From Spirochaetaceae bacterium (lineage in GTDB: Bacteria; Spirochaetota; Spirochaetia; SZUA-6; Bin103), in contig JAPPNY010000210.1 of the NCBI GenBank assembly GCA_028818385.1, positions 1 to 64,000 of the forward strand: a stretch of 64,000 nt of DNA, given 5' to 3'. A program made the translations under genes and the position numbers. Shown here piece after piece: positions 7,908 through 16,473 of the stretch. The first letter of the stretch is position 1, and each line of letters begins with the position of its first letter. The notes beneath the pieces are model-generated. The model ran no database searches and was not told the DNA's origin. It saw nothing but the letters and a program-made list of their open reading frames with translations.

Positions 7908-9116
7908 CTACGCCCGCAGTTCGCCGCCGAGGAGGAATTCCGTCAGCGACCCGTGCCGTACGCCAGCCAGGTCGGACGGCTGGTGCCGGTCGAGCGACAG
8001 CAGCACGCGCGGGTAGGCGTCATCCAGCGTCGAGAAGGCAGTCAGTTCCCGTTCGATGGTCGCCTGCGACTCGAGCAGATAGGCGACCTGGACGTAGACG
8101 ACACCCCGCCGGTCCTGGGCGACGAAGTCGATTTCCCTGCCGCCGGCCGATCCTACCGTCACGTCGTAGCCGCGGCGCCGGAGTTCCAGGTACACGAGGT
8201 TCTCCAGCAGGCCGCCGATGTCGGTGTGCCGGTACCCGATAGTGCCGTTCCGCAGCCCGATGTCGCCCAGGTAGTACTTGTGGTTCACGGCCAGCCGCTT
8301 CTTCCCCTTGAGATCGAATCGATGGACGGCGCTGACGAGAAAGGCTTCTTCCAGATGGGCAAGGTAGCTAAGCACGGTGTCGACCGAGGTCGCCCGCCGC
8401 TGGCTCTTCAGGAAGTCGGCGATACGCTTGGCTGACACCAGGCTGCCGACGTTGTCCATCGCGAACTGCGTTACCGCCTCGAAGAGCGAGACGTTGCGGA
8501 TCCGGTGCCGGCGGATGATGTCCCTGACGGCGATGGTGCTGAAGATGTCCTGCAGCATCTGGGTCACGACCAGGTCGCTGAGATCGGTGTGCATGAGCCC
8601 AGGCAGTCCTCCGTAGCGGAGGTAGCGTTGCAGCAGCGCATCGGTGTCCAGGTCGTCGCCGCGCAGACGATGCAGCTCGCCCAGCTCGCCCAGCGTGAGC
8701 GGGAATACCTGCAGGGTTACGTAGCGGCCTGCGATGCGCGTGGCAAGCTCACCGGCGAGCAGCGACGCGTTGGATCCCGAGATGATCACCTTGGTGTGTT
8801 CGCGGCCGTTCAGCGCCGCGGCCGCCCGTTCCCAGCCGTCGATCTGCTGGACTTCGTCGACGATCACCGCGCGGGGCTCGCCGGCACGGGTTCTGCTGTC
8901 TACGTAATCGACCAGGCTCCGCGCCGTACGGATGTCATCGAATTCCAATGACTCCTTGTCCACGTAGACGACCTGGCGCTCGGGGCGGAGGGTGTTCGCG
9001 AACTGGCTCAGGAGCACGCTCTTGCCCACGCGCCGCAGCCCCACGACGGCGATGATTGCGGGAGCGGTGAGAAACTGCCGCAGGCGGTCGAGGTAGAAGG
9101 TCCGGGCGATCTCCAC
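7908..9116 (-). CDS. AAA ATPase with DUF4143 domain, second copy
   Basis: This is a second P-loop ATPase of the AAA_14/DUF4143 type, 402 residues, distinct from the copy near the left edge. Walker A is GLRRVGKS (about residues 26-33) and Walker B is AVIVDEVQQI. A sensor block KVIISGSNASLL and the typical PLTLGELGEL...YLRYGGLP turn follow. The C-terminal half ends in a PD-(D/E)XK-like core, GREIDFVAQDRRGVVYVQVAY, where Gln replaces the usual Glu of the E-x-K motif and no Lys follows, so nuclease activity is doubtful. It starts at GTG 9116 with no Shine-Dalgarno, directly downstream of a palindrome. The role is unknown, as for the family. Confidence 0.85.
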   Translation of the reverse strand: MEIARTFYLDRLRQFLTAPAIIAVVGLRRVGKSVLLSQFANTLRPERQVVYVDKESLEFDDIRTARSLVDYVDSRTRAGEPRAVIVDEVQQIDGWERAAAALNGREHTKVIISGSNASLLAGELATRIAGRYVTLQVFPLTLGELGELHRLRGDDLDTDALLQRYLRYGGLPGLMHTDLSDLVVTQMLQDIFSTIAVRDIIRRHRIRNVSLFEAVTQFAMDNVGSLVSAKRIADFLKSQRRATSVDTVLSYLAHLEEAFLVSAVHRFDLKGKKRLAVNHKYYLGDIGLRNGTIGYRHTDIGGLLENLVYLELRRRGYDVTVGSAGGREIDFVAQDRRGVVYVQVAYLLESQATIERELTAFSTLDDAYPRVLLSLDRHQPSDLAGVRHGSLTEFLLGGELRA

Positions 9117-9118
9117 TA

Positions 9119-9138
9119 ATTTCGAGTGTACTCGAAAT
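9119..9138. promoter_or_regulatory. Perfect palindrome at the start of the second DUF4143 gene
   Basis: ATTTCGAGT and ACTCGAAAT form perfect 9-base arms around a GT centre. The element ends 3 bases before the GTG start codon. It shares the core TTTCGA...TCGAAA with the next palindrome upstream, so the two may be paired operator sites of one regulator. A TACACT box on the minus strand lies inside it, 8 bases before the start codon. Confidence 0.6.
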
Positions 9139-9151
9139 CATCATGATTCGC

Positions 9152-9187
9152 GAGACAATTTCGATCATGGTCGAAACAATCTGTCTC
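9152..9187. promoter_or_regulatory. Nested inverted repeat, second TTTCGA...TCGAAA site
   Basis: TTTCGA (9159-9164) and TCGAAA (9171-9176) surround TCATGG, and outer arms GAGACA (9152-9157) and TGTCTC (9182-9187) frame them. The core repeats the motif of the neighbouring palindrome at 9119-9138 with about 40-base centre-to-centre spacing, close to four helical turns. That spacing suits cooperative binding of a dimer on one face of the DNA. Regulator unknown. Confidence 0.5.
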
Positions 9188-9223
9188 AGATAGGCCGAGG
9201 TCAGGTACCCAGGACGGCGGGTT

Positions 9224-10054
9224 CTACCGGCTCCGGATCGCTCGGAAGGCCTTCATCTGGTCGGTGATGGCCACCTCGGTCGGCAGGCGCTCGACGCTGG
9301 AGGCGCCGTAGAAGCCGTCCACGCCCTCGGTGCGCTGCAGCACGTACTCCGCGTCCTCCGGCATGGCGATCGGGCCGCCGTGGCACAGCGCGATGACGTC
9401 GTCCCGCGCCGCGTGCGCGGCGTCGGCGATCGCCTGTATGCGAGCCGGGCACTCGGGGAGCTCCAGCGACGTCTCGGCGCCGATCGTTCCCTTGGTGGTC
9501 AGGCCCATGTGGGCGACGACCACGTCGGCTCCCGCCCTGGCCATGGCGGCGCCCTCGTCCGCATCGAAGGCGTAGGGCGAGGTGAACAGGTCCAGCTCGC
9601 GCGCCAGGCGGACCATCTCCACCTCCAGCGCATAGCCCATGCCGGTTTCTTCCAGGTTGGCGCGGAACAGGCCGTCGATCAGGCCGACGGTCGGGAAGTT
9701 CTGCACGCCGGAGAAGCCGGCGTCGCGGACCTGGCGCAGGAAGCGGTCCATCAGGCGGGTCGGGTCGGTGCCGCAGACGCCAGCGAGCACCGGCGTGTCG
9801 GGCACCACCGGCAGCACGTCGCCTGCCATCTCCATGACGATCCCGTTGGCGTCGCCGTACGGCATGCAGCCGGCCAGCGATCCGCGCCCGTTCATGCGGA
9901 AGCGCCCGGAGTTGTAGATCACCAGCAGGTCGACGCCGCCGGCCTCCTGGCACTTGGCGCTGATGCCGTTGCCCGCGCCGCCGCCGATGACCGGCTGGCC
10001 GGCGGCGATGCGGCCGCGCAGCCGCTTCAGGATCTGCTGTCGGGTGAATGCCAT
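9224..10054 (-). CDS. PEP-hydrolase-like TIM-barrel protein
   Basis: This 276-residue TIM barrel belongs to the phosphoenolpyruvate hydrolase-like family (PF09370 type), which is regularly paired with UPF0261/Tm-1-like proteins. Recognisable blocks are [33 protein letters not shown] at the N-terminus, [35 protein letters not shown] and [11 protein letters not shown] near the C-terminus. It follows the UPF0261 gene by 7 bases and is clearly co-translated with it. The reaction is not firmly established in the family; the pair probably acts on a phosphorylated small molecule (inference). Length is normal and the ATG start gives the conserved MAFTRQQIL opening. Confidence 0.9.
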   Translation of the reverse strand: MAFTRQQILKRLRGRIAAGQPVIGGGAGNGISAKCQEAGGVDLLVIYNSGRFRMNGRGSLAGCMPYGDANGIVMEMAGDVLPVVPDTPVLAGVCGTDPTRLMDRFLRQVRDAGFSGVQNFPTVGLIDGLFRANLEETGMGYALEVEMVRLARELDLFTSPYAFDADEGAAMARAGADVVVAHMGLTTKGTIGAETSLELPECPARIQAIADAAHAARDDVIALCHGGPIAMPEDAEYVLQRTEGVDGFYGASSVERLPTEVAITDQMKAFRAIRSR

Positions 10055-10061
10055 GGCGTGA

Positions 10062-11285
10062 CTATCCCCGCGCGCGGGCGACCAGGTCGAGCATCATCGC
10101 CACCGCCCGGTCGACGAACGCGGGATCATTGATGTTGCTGTCCAGCGCCTCCACCGCGATCTCGTCGCGCAGGCCAGCCTTGAGGGCGTGCAGGAACGCG
10201 GTGTCGGCGGCGCGGTCGCAGAACGGCTGCCCGTCGCCGTCCAGGATGGAGACGCCCCGCAGCGGTACCAGAAACGCAACCGGGCCGGCGGCGGCGTTGG
10301 CCTTGCGCGCGAACACCTCGCCCATCCGCCCGTTTTCCTCCGCGTCGGTGCGCATCAGCGTCACCGACGGGTTCCACTCGTAGAAGGTGCGTCCCGCCTG
10401 CCGGTAGCGCTCCGGGACGGTGTCCATGGCGCCGAAGTTGGCCATGTCCACGCAGCCGGGGACGATCAGGTGGGGGATCCCCATCTGCCCCGGCGCGTCC
10501 AGCCGCTCGGGGCCGGCGTCGAACACGCCGCCGCAGACGGTGTCCGCCCACTCGGTGGTGGTGATGTCGAGCACGGCGTCGACCAGCCCGTCGCGCACCA
10601 GGCTCTCCATCGTGCGGCCGCCGGTGCCGGTGGCGTGGAAGACCAGCACCTCGTAGCCCTGCGCGGTGAGCCGCTCCCGGCAGGCGTCCACGCACTCGGT
10701 GGTGTTGCCGAACATCGACGCGGCGATCACCGGCCGGTCCGCCTCATCAGCCGGAGGCGACGCTTCGGCCATCGCGCACACCGCGGCGGCGGCCCGCGTC
10801 AGCACGATCCGGGAGATGCGGTTGATGCCGGCCACGTCGACGATCGACGGGATCATCGTGATCCCGCGGGTGCCGAGGTAGGGGCCGACGTCCCCGGCGG
10901 CGGCGGTGGAGACGCAGACCGTCGGCACGGACAGCGGCAGCGCCCGCATGGCCGCCGTGACGACCGTGGTGCCGCCGGTCCCGCCCATGCCGATCACGGC
11001 GTCGATGCGGCCGCGCTCGTGGAGCCGTGCGATCACGGCCGGCGCGCCGGCGGTCATCACCCGCATCGCCTCGCCGCGGTCGCGCCGCTCGCGCAGCCGC
11101 GCAAGCTCCGCGCCGCCGGCTCGGGCGACCTCGTCGGCCTCCACGTCGACGCCGAACAGGCCGGTGGAGCCGAGCACGCCGGTGTTGACGGTGAGGACGC
11201 CGCGGCCGCGCTCCCGGATGCGGTCGCGGACGAAGGCGTACTCCGTTCCCTTGGTGTCGAACGCTCCGATCAGGCAGATCGTCAT
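10062..11285 (-). CDS. Tm-1-like ATP-binding protein (UPF0261)
   Basis: This 407-residue protein belongs to UPF0261, the family of the bacterial homologues of the plant Tm-1 resistance protein, with an N-terminal ATP-binding domain. Visible marks are [21 protein letters not shown] at the start, a glycine-rich [21 protein letters not shown] loop, [33 protein letters not shown] and the C-terminal [13 protein letters not shown]. The start is set at ATG 11285 because GGAGGAAACTG precedes it; the frame stays open further upstream but that part is the shadow of the membrane gene. The upstream gene's TGA shares one base with this ATG. Metabolic role unknown. Confidence 0.92.
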   Translation of the reverse strand: MTICLIGAFDTKGTEYAFVRDRIRERGRGVLTVNTGVLGSTGLFGVDVEADEVARAGGAELARLRERRDRGEAMRVMTAGAPAVIARLHERGRIDAVIGMGGTGGTTVVTAAMRALPLSVPTVCVSTAAAGDVGPYLGTRGITMIPSIVDVAGINRISRIVLTRAAAAVCAMAEASPPADEADRPVIAASMFGNTTECVDACRERLTAQGYEVLVFHATGTGGRTMESLVRDGLVDAVLDITTTEWADTVCGGVFDAGPERLDAPGQMGIPHLIVPGCVDMANFGAMDTVPERYRQAGRTFYEWNPSVTLMRTDAEENGRMGEVFARKANAAAGPVAFLVPLRGVSILDGDGQPFCDRAADTAFLHALKAGLRDEIAVEALDSNINDPAFVDRAVAMMLDLVARARG

Positions 11286-11944
11286 CAGTTTCCTCCTTGT
11301 GCCGCCACGATCTCGCCGCGACGCCGAACCACGGCGTCCAGGCGGCGGCGAACGGGTATCCGAGCCAGAAGGGCGGCTGCTCCGCCGCCCGCGTACACCA
11401 GCACCGCCGGCCACAGCTCCTCGGCGGCGACGAGCATCGCGGGCACCGACAGCACCCGCACCAGCACGATCAGCAGGCCGGCGCCGCCCTGCATGGCGGT
11501 GACCAGCAGAAAGCGCGACAGCAGCACCAGGTAGCCCGACCCCGGCGACAGCCACGAGTACGGGGTGGAGCCGGTCTGGGACAGCCACCAGCGCCGGTGC
11601 AGGCCATAGCCGGCGTAGGCGCGGCCGATCACGAGCAGCGACGCCAGCCATCCCACGCCCAGGGTCACGGGCAGCAGCAGGCCCCAGAACAGGCGCTGCC
11701 GGTAGGCGGTCTGAAGGGTCAACAGCGTGAACCGGCCGACCAGGTCGCGGGCGTCGATCAGGTAGTCGGTGCCCTGCAGCAGGAGGTTGCAGTTGATCGC
11801 GACGGAGACGACCCCAAGGGCGAACGCCGTGACCTGCACCGCCGGCTTCCGCAGGCGGCGCCGCTGGTACGCTTCGGCCAGCGTTCGCGCCCGGCGCGCG
11901 CGGGCGGTGCGGAGATCGCCGTTCATCGTTCGAGCCGCCGTCAT
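11285..11944 (-). CDS. Small multi-pass membrane protein coupled to UPF0261
   Basis: This 219-residue protein has no family I recognise. After a basic N-terminal tail (RRARTLAEAYQRRRLRK) it has about four hydrophobic segments: AFALGVVSVAINCNLLLQG, LLLPVTLGVGWLASLLVI, LVTAMQGGAGLLIVLVRVL and an alanine-rich last helix. A basic tail follows. The topology suggests an inner-membrane protein with cytoplasmic ends. It overlaps the UPF0261 gene by one base and so is translationally coupled to it, which suggests it localises that system or carries its substrate. ATG 11926 is an alternative start. Its presence beside UPF0261 and the TIM barrel is not part of the usual pair. Confidence 0.75.
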   Translation of the reverse strand: MTAARTMNGDLRTARARRARTLAEAYQRRRLRKPAVQVTAFALGVVSVAINCNLLLQGTDYLIDARDLVGRFTLLTLQTAYRQRLFWGLLLPVTLGVGWLASLLVIGRAYAGYGLHRRWWLSQTGSTPYSWLSPGSGYLVLLSRFLLVTAMQGGAGLLIVLVRVLSVPAMLVAAEELWPAVLVYAGGGAAALLARIPVRRRLDAVVRRRGEIVAAQGGN

Positions 11945-11983
11945 GGTACATCGCCGCCGGGTTCTCGGCGCTTGGCACGAACC

Positions 11984-12283
11984 CTAAGCGGTGCCGGTGC
12001 GCGCGCGCCGCGCCTCCATGATCGCCTGCTCGACGCCTGAGTCTGTCAGACCTTCAGTACCAGCCTCGCGGGCGTGTGACCGGATCTCCCGTACGGCCCT
12101 GCGTGCCCGGGCGAACACCAGTTCCTGGAGGTCTTCCAGCAACGTAGCGTCGCTCGTCGGGATCATGATGCCGCGCGGCAGCCCGTCCTTGGCAATCACG
12201 ACGGCGCCCTCCCGATCGAGGTCCTCCCAGACCTTGCCCGGCATTGCCGCGAGGCTCCGTGACGGGATCACTCTCATGCGCAT
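11984..12283 (-). CDS. Phd/YefM-like antitoxin without visible toxin
   Basis: This 99-residue protein fits the Phd/YefM antitoxin pattern. The N-terminal RVIPSRSLAAMPGKVWEDLD precedes VVIAKDGLPRGIMIP, the hairpin found in the DNA-binding half. The C-terminal helices (LQELVFARARRAVREIRSHA) would bind a toxin. No RelE, Doc or PIN gene stands on either side: downstream is the membrane gene and upstream the GH51 gene. It is an orphan antitoxin, or the toxin has been lost. Two in-frame ATGs (12283 and 12277) are possible starts. Confidence 0.7.
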   Translation of the reverse strand: MRMRVIPSRSLAAMPGKVWEDLDREGAVVIAKDGLPRGIMIPTSDATLLEDLQELVFARARRAVREIRSHAREAGTEGLTDSGVEQAIMEARRARTGTA

Positions 12284-12308
12284 TACAGTTACGACGAATC
12301 GCTGAGCG

Positions 12309-14135
12309 TCAAGGGGATCGGGCGCACTCCGATCGGCGCACGGACAGCGCGGTGACGCTCAACGCCGGCAGCTCGCAGTCGAGCACCGGTCCCGTACCGG
12401 CGACCGGCATCATCAGGGTCCTGACCCGTTCCGGGTCGTCGAAGGAGTTCATCGCGTCGGCGCTGCCGGCCTGCTGCGTGTCGACTACCTGCCAGGCGTC
12501 CGTCGGGCCGGGATCGGGCGCCACCGCCGACACGTCGATCGTGCAGCGTCGTTCGCGGTCGCTGTCGTTGACCACGTGGACGATCAGGTCTTCGCCGTCT
12601 TCCGTCAGGGCGGCGCTCACGTCCGGCGCCGTTGCCGATGTCCGGCACGCGAGCGGCAGGCGCCCGCCCAGCGTGGCGTAGAGCTGCTGCACGTAGTAGA
12701 CGGGCCGGCAGTACAGGCGGCCGGCGTCGGTCTCGATCGCGCCGCCGCAGAAGCTGTCGGCCAGGTTCGACCGGCAGGCGATCTCGACCAGCGCCGCGTT
12801 GCGGTGCAGCAGATGGTGGAAGCGGGCGCAGGCCAGGGCGTTGCCGAGCGTCATCAGCTCGCCGCGGCCCGGCCCCCAGTCGGGGTTGGAGGCGTTCCAC
12901 TCCGTGATCGCCACTTTCACGCCGGGGTTTGGGCGCTGCGGCGCATGGTGGGCGATCAGCGCCTCCAGCTCCCGCAGCTCGGCGGCGCAGCGCTCCAGGT
13001 CCGCGCCGTGGTAGAGGTGCGGACAAGCGTGGCTGAGGTGCGCGCCGGCGCCGGCCAGCACGCCCGTCGTCGGGTTGGAGGAGAGCAGCCGTATGCCCGG
13101 GTCGGCGGCGAGCATGGCGCGGCAGAACGCCGGCAGGCCGCGCTCGTATGCCTCACCCCGCACCTCGTTGCCGATCTGCCAGTAGCGCACGCCGTGCGGC
13201 GCAGGCCGGCCCAGCGCGGCGCGCCGGGCGCCCCAGCCGGCGTCCGCGTCCCCGTTGCAGTACTGGACCAGCTCCGCGACGTCGGCGGGCCGCCGGTCGC
13301 TGAAGCGGACGCACATCAGCGGCTCCGCCCCGATCGCCCGGCACAGGTCCAGGAACTCGTCCACGCCGACGTTGCCCGGCTGGGTGCTGCCGTCGGCGTC
13401 GCGAAACGGGGCGCGCCGGTCCGGCGGTACGGTGCCGTCCTTCCACTCGAAGTGCTTGCGGATGGTGGTGCCACCGAACCGCAGCATGCCGGGACGCAGG
13501 GCGCGTAGCGCCGCGACCACGTCAGGGCGCCACCCGTCGACGGTGTCGGTGCCCATGAGGCTGGCGGAGTCCAGCCAGAGCGTTCCCGGACCGCGGCTCA
13601 CGACTTCCAGCGTCGTGTCGGAGGCGGCGTCCTCCGCATGTAGCTCGGCCTCAAGCCGCGACCAGTCCGCTCCCACCGCGTCGAAGCATCGTGTGGCCAG
13701 CACGCGGCCGGCGGCGGTCAGGCGGACGGTGACGCCAGAGCTCAGGCCGCGGCAACGGGCGGACACGGCGAAGCGGTAGCGCGCTCCGGCGCGGACGGCG
13801 ATCCCGGGTTGCGCGACTCCCACCGGCGCCGGGTCTTGGCCGCGGATGGTGATCCTGGCGCAGCGCGAGCCGGCGTAGGGAGCCGCGTCGTCGAGGTCGA
13901 ATGAGCCGCGGTGGACAGCCCCGGCGAGACGCCACGGCCTGGGCTGCCGGTCGGCGCCCGGCAGGAAGTGGGCCGCGCACGGCACGATGCCCTCGAAGCC
14001 GGGGTCGTCCAGCTTCTCCCCGTACAGCGACGGCACCAGCTCGCACAGGTACTCGAAGAGCTGCCCGTAGTGGAACGGGTTGATCCGCCCCGGCAGGCGG
14101 TCGGCGGTGACCGTGACCCGGCAGTCCTGCGTCAT
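12309..14135 (-). CDS. GH51-type alpha-L-arabinofuranosidase
   Basis: This 608-residue protein has the GH51 layout: a (beta/alpha)8 barrel with a beta-sandwich C-terminus, preceded here by a carbohydrate-binding-like beta domain (about residues 60-190). The catalytic acid/base Glu lies in WQIGNEVRG and the nucleophile Glu in VAITEWNASN. Family landmarks NPFHYGQLFE at the start and LRFGGTTIRKHFEWKD are also seen. It removes terminal arabinofuranosyl groups from arabinoxylan, arabinan or arabinogalactan. It lacks a signal peptide, so it acts on imported oligosaccharides. It is the last gene of the four-gene operon, 9 bases after the GHL6-type gene. Confidence 0.88.
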   Translation of the reverse strand: MTQDCRVTVTADRLPGRINPFHYGQLFEYLCELVPSLYGEKLDDPGFEGIVPCAAHFLPGADRQPRPWRLAGAVHRGSFDLDDAAPYAGSRCARITIRGQDPAPVGVAQPGIAVRAGARYRFAVSARCRGLSSGVTVRLTAAGRVLATRCFDAVGADWSRLEAELHAEDAASDTTLEVVSRGPGTLWLDSASLMGTDTVDGWRPDVVAALRALRPGMLRFGGTTIRKHFEWKDGTVPPDRRAPFRDADGSTQPGNVGVDEFLDLCRAIGAEPLMCVRFSDRRPADVAELVQYCNGDADAGWGARRAALGRPAPHGVRYWQIGNEVRGEAYERGLPAFCRAMLAADPGIRLLSSNPTTGVLAGAGAHLSHACPHLYHGADLERCAAELRELEALIAHHAPQRPNPGVKVAITEWNASNPDWGPGRGELMTLGNALACARFHHLLHRNAALVEIACRSNLADSFCGGAIETDAGRLYCRPVYYVQQLYATLGGRLPLACRTSATAPDVSAALTEDGEDLIVHVVNDSDRERRCTIDVSAVAPDPGPTDAWQVVDTQQAGSADAMNSFDDPERVRTLMMPVAGTGPVLDCELPALSVTALSVRRSECARSP

Positions 14136-14144
14136 CGGCGGGCG

Positions 14145-16454
14145 CTACGGCGCGAGGGTGAGCTCCACCACCTCATGGAGCACCACCTCCGGAACCGTGA
14201 CCGTCCCGTCCGTGACGGTCAGCTCGCGGCCGGAGAGCGGGAGCCGCGCGCGGGCGATCCGGCCTTCGTGCAGCGTGATCGAGACGTCCCGGAACACAGT
14301 CGGCGGGTCCAGCGCGCCCCAGGTCTGCACATCCGGGTGCTGGCGGTCCCACGGGAGCAGCGGCAGCATGCGCTCGTACAGGTGGACGTCGATGCGCGAG
14401 CCGTCGCCGCCGTCGCCGGGGGCGCGGGTGCGCGCGGCTGCCAGCAGGCGCGGCGGCGCATCGATCGTCAGGGCCAGGCCGGCCTGACGGACCAGGTCGG
14501 CGAACAACGCGGCCAGCCGCGGCACCGGGTGGCCGCAAAAGGCGGCGCCCACGTCTCCGGAGACGTAGATGGCGAGCCCGCGGCCGTGCCGATGGGCGGT
14601 GATGGCCGGGTGGCCGGAGTCGAGCCGGTCCGTGTCGGATTCGTCGACGGCAGCGCCGAGCGGATGCAGCACGAGCGAGTGGTACACTGACAGTGTCGCC
14701 AGCGTGTCGACGGCGCCCGGCGTCGCCACCTCCGTGTGCTGGCCGTCGAAGCCGATCCAGGCGCCGTGCCGAGTCAGCCGGTCGTGCAGCACGTAGATGC
14801 TGCCGCCGTCGCCGCCGGCGTCGTAGGTGCCGCGATAGCGCAGGCCGAAGGCCTCGCCCAGGCCGAAGTCCTCCCTGCGGTCGCCCCACTCGTCGGCCAG
14901 CGAAGTCTGGTAGGTGGCCACCAGCGTGCCGCCGTCCGCCACCCAGGCGCCGATCGCCGCACACTCGGCGTCGGACAGGCACACCGAGTCGGGCAGCACC
15001 AGCGCGCGGTAGCCGGCGAGGCCCTCGGCGTTCAGCCCGTCGTCGAACAGCACGTCGAACGGGATGTGGCTGCGCTCCAGCATCTCGGCCACGCCCGCCC
15101 ACTGCTTCCAGTAGTGGTCGGAGCCCTCGCACTCCTGCGCCAGCTCGCGCAGCGCCGGCGCCACGACCGGCCCCTCCGCGAGCGCCGAGAACTCCGGGTC
15201 GGCGTCCAGCGCGTGCCGGAACCGCTCGACCAGGTCGCGGCCGACCGGCGGGTGCGCGGCGTAGTGGAAGTCGCGGGTCCGCTGCGACAGGTGCAGCGCG
15301 CACTGCCGGAGGCTGTCACCGCCCACGAAGGCGCGGCGGCGGGCGAGCTCCGCGAACACGAAGCGCTGCTGCTCCGGGTGGTGGTAGTCGACCGGGCTCT
15401 GCACGTGCACGCCGTTGGCCAGCGCGCCCAGCGTCACCCGTGCCATGTAGGTGGGTTCCTGGTAGGGGGCCCAGCCGACCGGGCCGATCGGCTGCGGCGC
15501 GTGGCCCCAGATCTCGCAGTCGCCGCGGGCACGGGCCACCTTGGCGGTCAGGTGCGGGCCGAGCAGCGGGTACTCGGTCTCGATGAAGAACTGCGCCCCG
15601 CCCCTGATCGGCGCCAGCTCGTTGGCGGAGGTCCAGGGGATGCGCGGCCGCGGGTAGCTGTTGAACCGCACGGTCCCGACGTCGCGGATCGCGCGCACGC
15701 TCGACGCGATCCGGTTCTGAAACTCGCGCAGGTTGCGGTAGCGCCAGCGTACCCAGCGCTTGAAGTCCAGGCTGCCGAAGTCGACCCGCTCCGGCAGCTC
15801 GGCGCCGGCCTCCGCGCGGAACCGCTCCGCGCACCAGCGGCAGGTGCAGCCGGCCGGAAACGGCGAGGCGCCGCGCGAGCCGTAGTTGCAGTCGTCGAAC
15901 CACACGCCGTCGATGTCGAAGCGGCTGACGTAGTCCTCCAGGTAGTCGACCAGGAAGTCCCCGAACGGCGAGTTGTGGCACAGGAACGAGGTGTTGGGCC
16001 GGATGGCGCGACCGTCGGGCAGGTCCCGGATGCGCCACTCCGGGTGCAGCATGCCGACGGTCTCCCAGAGATTCATGTTGAAGGTGCAGATCGCCAGGAT
16101 GCCGTGCGCGTGCGCGCGGCGCAGGAACCGCTCGGCCAGGTCGGGCGGCGAGGTATCGAACGTCAGCGCCGACTTGAGGGGGTCGGCGTACCAGGTGTGC
16201 AGGCGGTCGGAGGTGTGCCCGCCGATGCCGCCGGGCTGCGTGTACCACACCTCCATGCCCAGGTCCGCGACCCAGTCCACGAAGTCCTCGATCTCCATGC
16301 CGGCGAACGTGCTCCAGTCGCCGGAGCCCAGGGTGCGCAGGATCACCAGGTGGAACTCCGCGCGGTTCACGCGCAGGTGAAGGGGCATGCCCGGAAGGTC
16401 CGGGTTGGCCGGCACCGGGATGTTCGCGCGGGGTGCGCGGGGTTGATCAGCCAT
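14145..16454 (-). CDS. GHL6-type putative glycoside hydrolase with beta-galactosidase trimerisation domain
   Basis: This 769-residue protein has an N-terminal TIM barrel of the hypothetical glycosyl hydrolase 6 type (PF14871-like). Characteristic strands are FVDWVADLGMEVWYTQPGG, HAHGILAICTFNMNLW, FDIDGVWFDDCNYGSRG and a CxC pair in FPAGCTCRWCAERF. From about residue 420 an alpha/beta beta-galactosidase trimerisation-like domain follows (YRALVLPDSVCLSDAECAAIGAWVADGGTLVAT). It ends in a small beta domain. Such proteins are presumed glycosidases, but the reaction is untested in most cases. No signal peptide. It stands between the enolase-family gene and the GH51 gene in one operon, pointing to plant-like or algal polysaccharide. 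Confidence 0.8.
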   Translation of the reverse strand: MADQPRAPRANIPVPANPDLPGMPLHLRVNRAEFHLVILRTLGSGDWSTFAGMEIEDFVDWVADLGMEVWYTQPGGIGGHTSDRLHTWYADPLKSALTFDTSPPDLAERFLRRAHAHGILAICTFNMNLWETVGMLHPEWRIRDLPDGRAIRPNTSFLCHNSPFGDFLVDYLEDYVSRFDIDGVWFDDCNYGSRGASPFPAGCTCRWCAERFRAEAGAELPERVDFGSLDFKRWVRWRYRNLREFQNRIASSVRAIRDVGTVRFNSYPRPRIPWTSANELAPIRGGAQFFIETEYPLLGPHLTAKVARARGDCEIWGHAPQPIGPVGWAPYQEPTYMARVTLGALANGVHVQSPVDYHHPEQQRFVFAELARRRAFVGGDSLRQCALHLSQRTRDFHYAAHPPVGRDLVERFRHALDADPEFSALAEGPVVAPALRELAQECEGSDHYWKQWAGVAEMLERSHIPFDVLFDDGLNAEGLAGYRALVLPDSVCLSDAECAAIGAWVADGGTLVATYQTSLADEWGDRREDFGLGEAFGLRYRGTYDAGGDGGSIYVLHDRLTRHGAWIGFDGQHTEVATPGAVDTLATLSVYHSLVLHPLGAAVDESDTDRLDSGHPAITAHRHGRGLAIYVSGDVGAAFCGHPVPRLAALFADLVRQAGLALTIDAPPRLLAAARTRAPGDGGDGSRIDVHLYERMLPLLPWDRQHPDVQTWGALDPPTVFRDVSITLHEGRIARARLPLSGRELTVTDGTVTVPEVVLHEVVELTLAP

Positions 16455-16473
16455 CGGCTCCCTCAGGCCACCG

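Noticed and set aside
11286..11978. N-terminal extension of the UPF0261 protein
   Set aside because: The extension lies over the membrane gene in another frame. A good Shine-Dalgarno and the family's own start point to ATG 11285.
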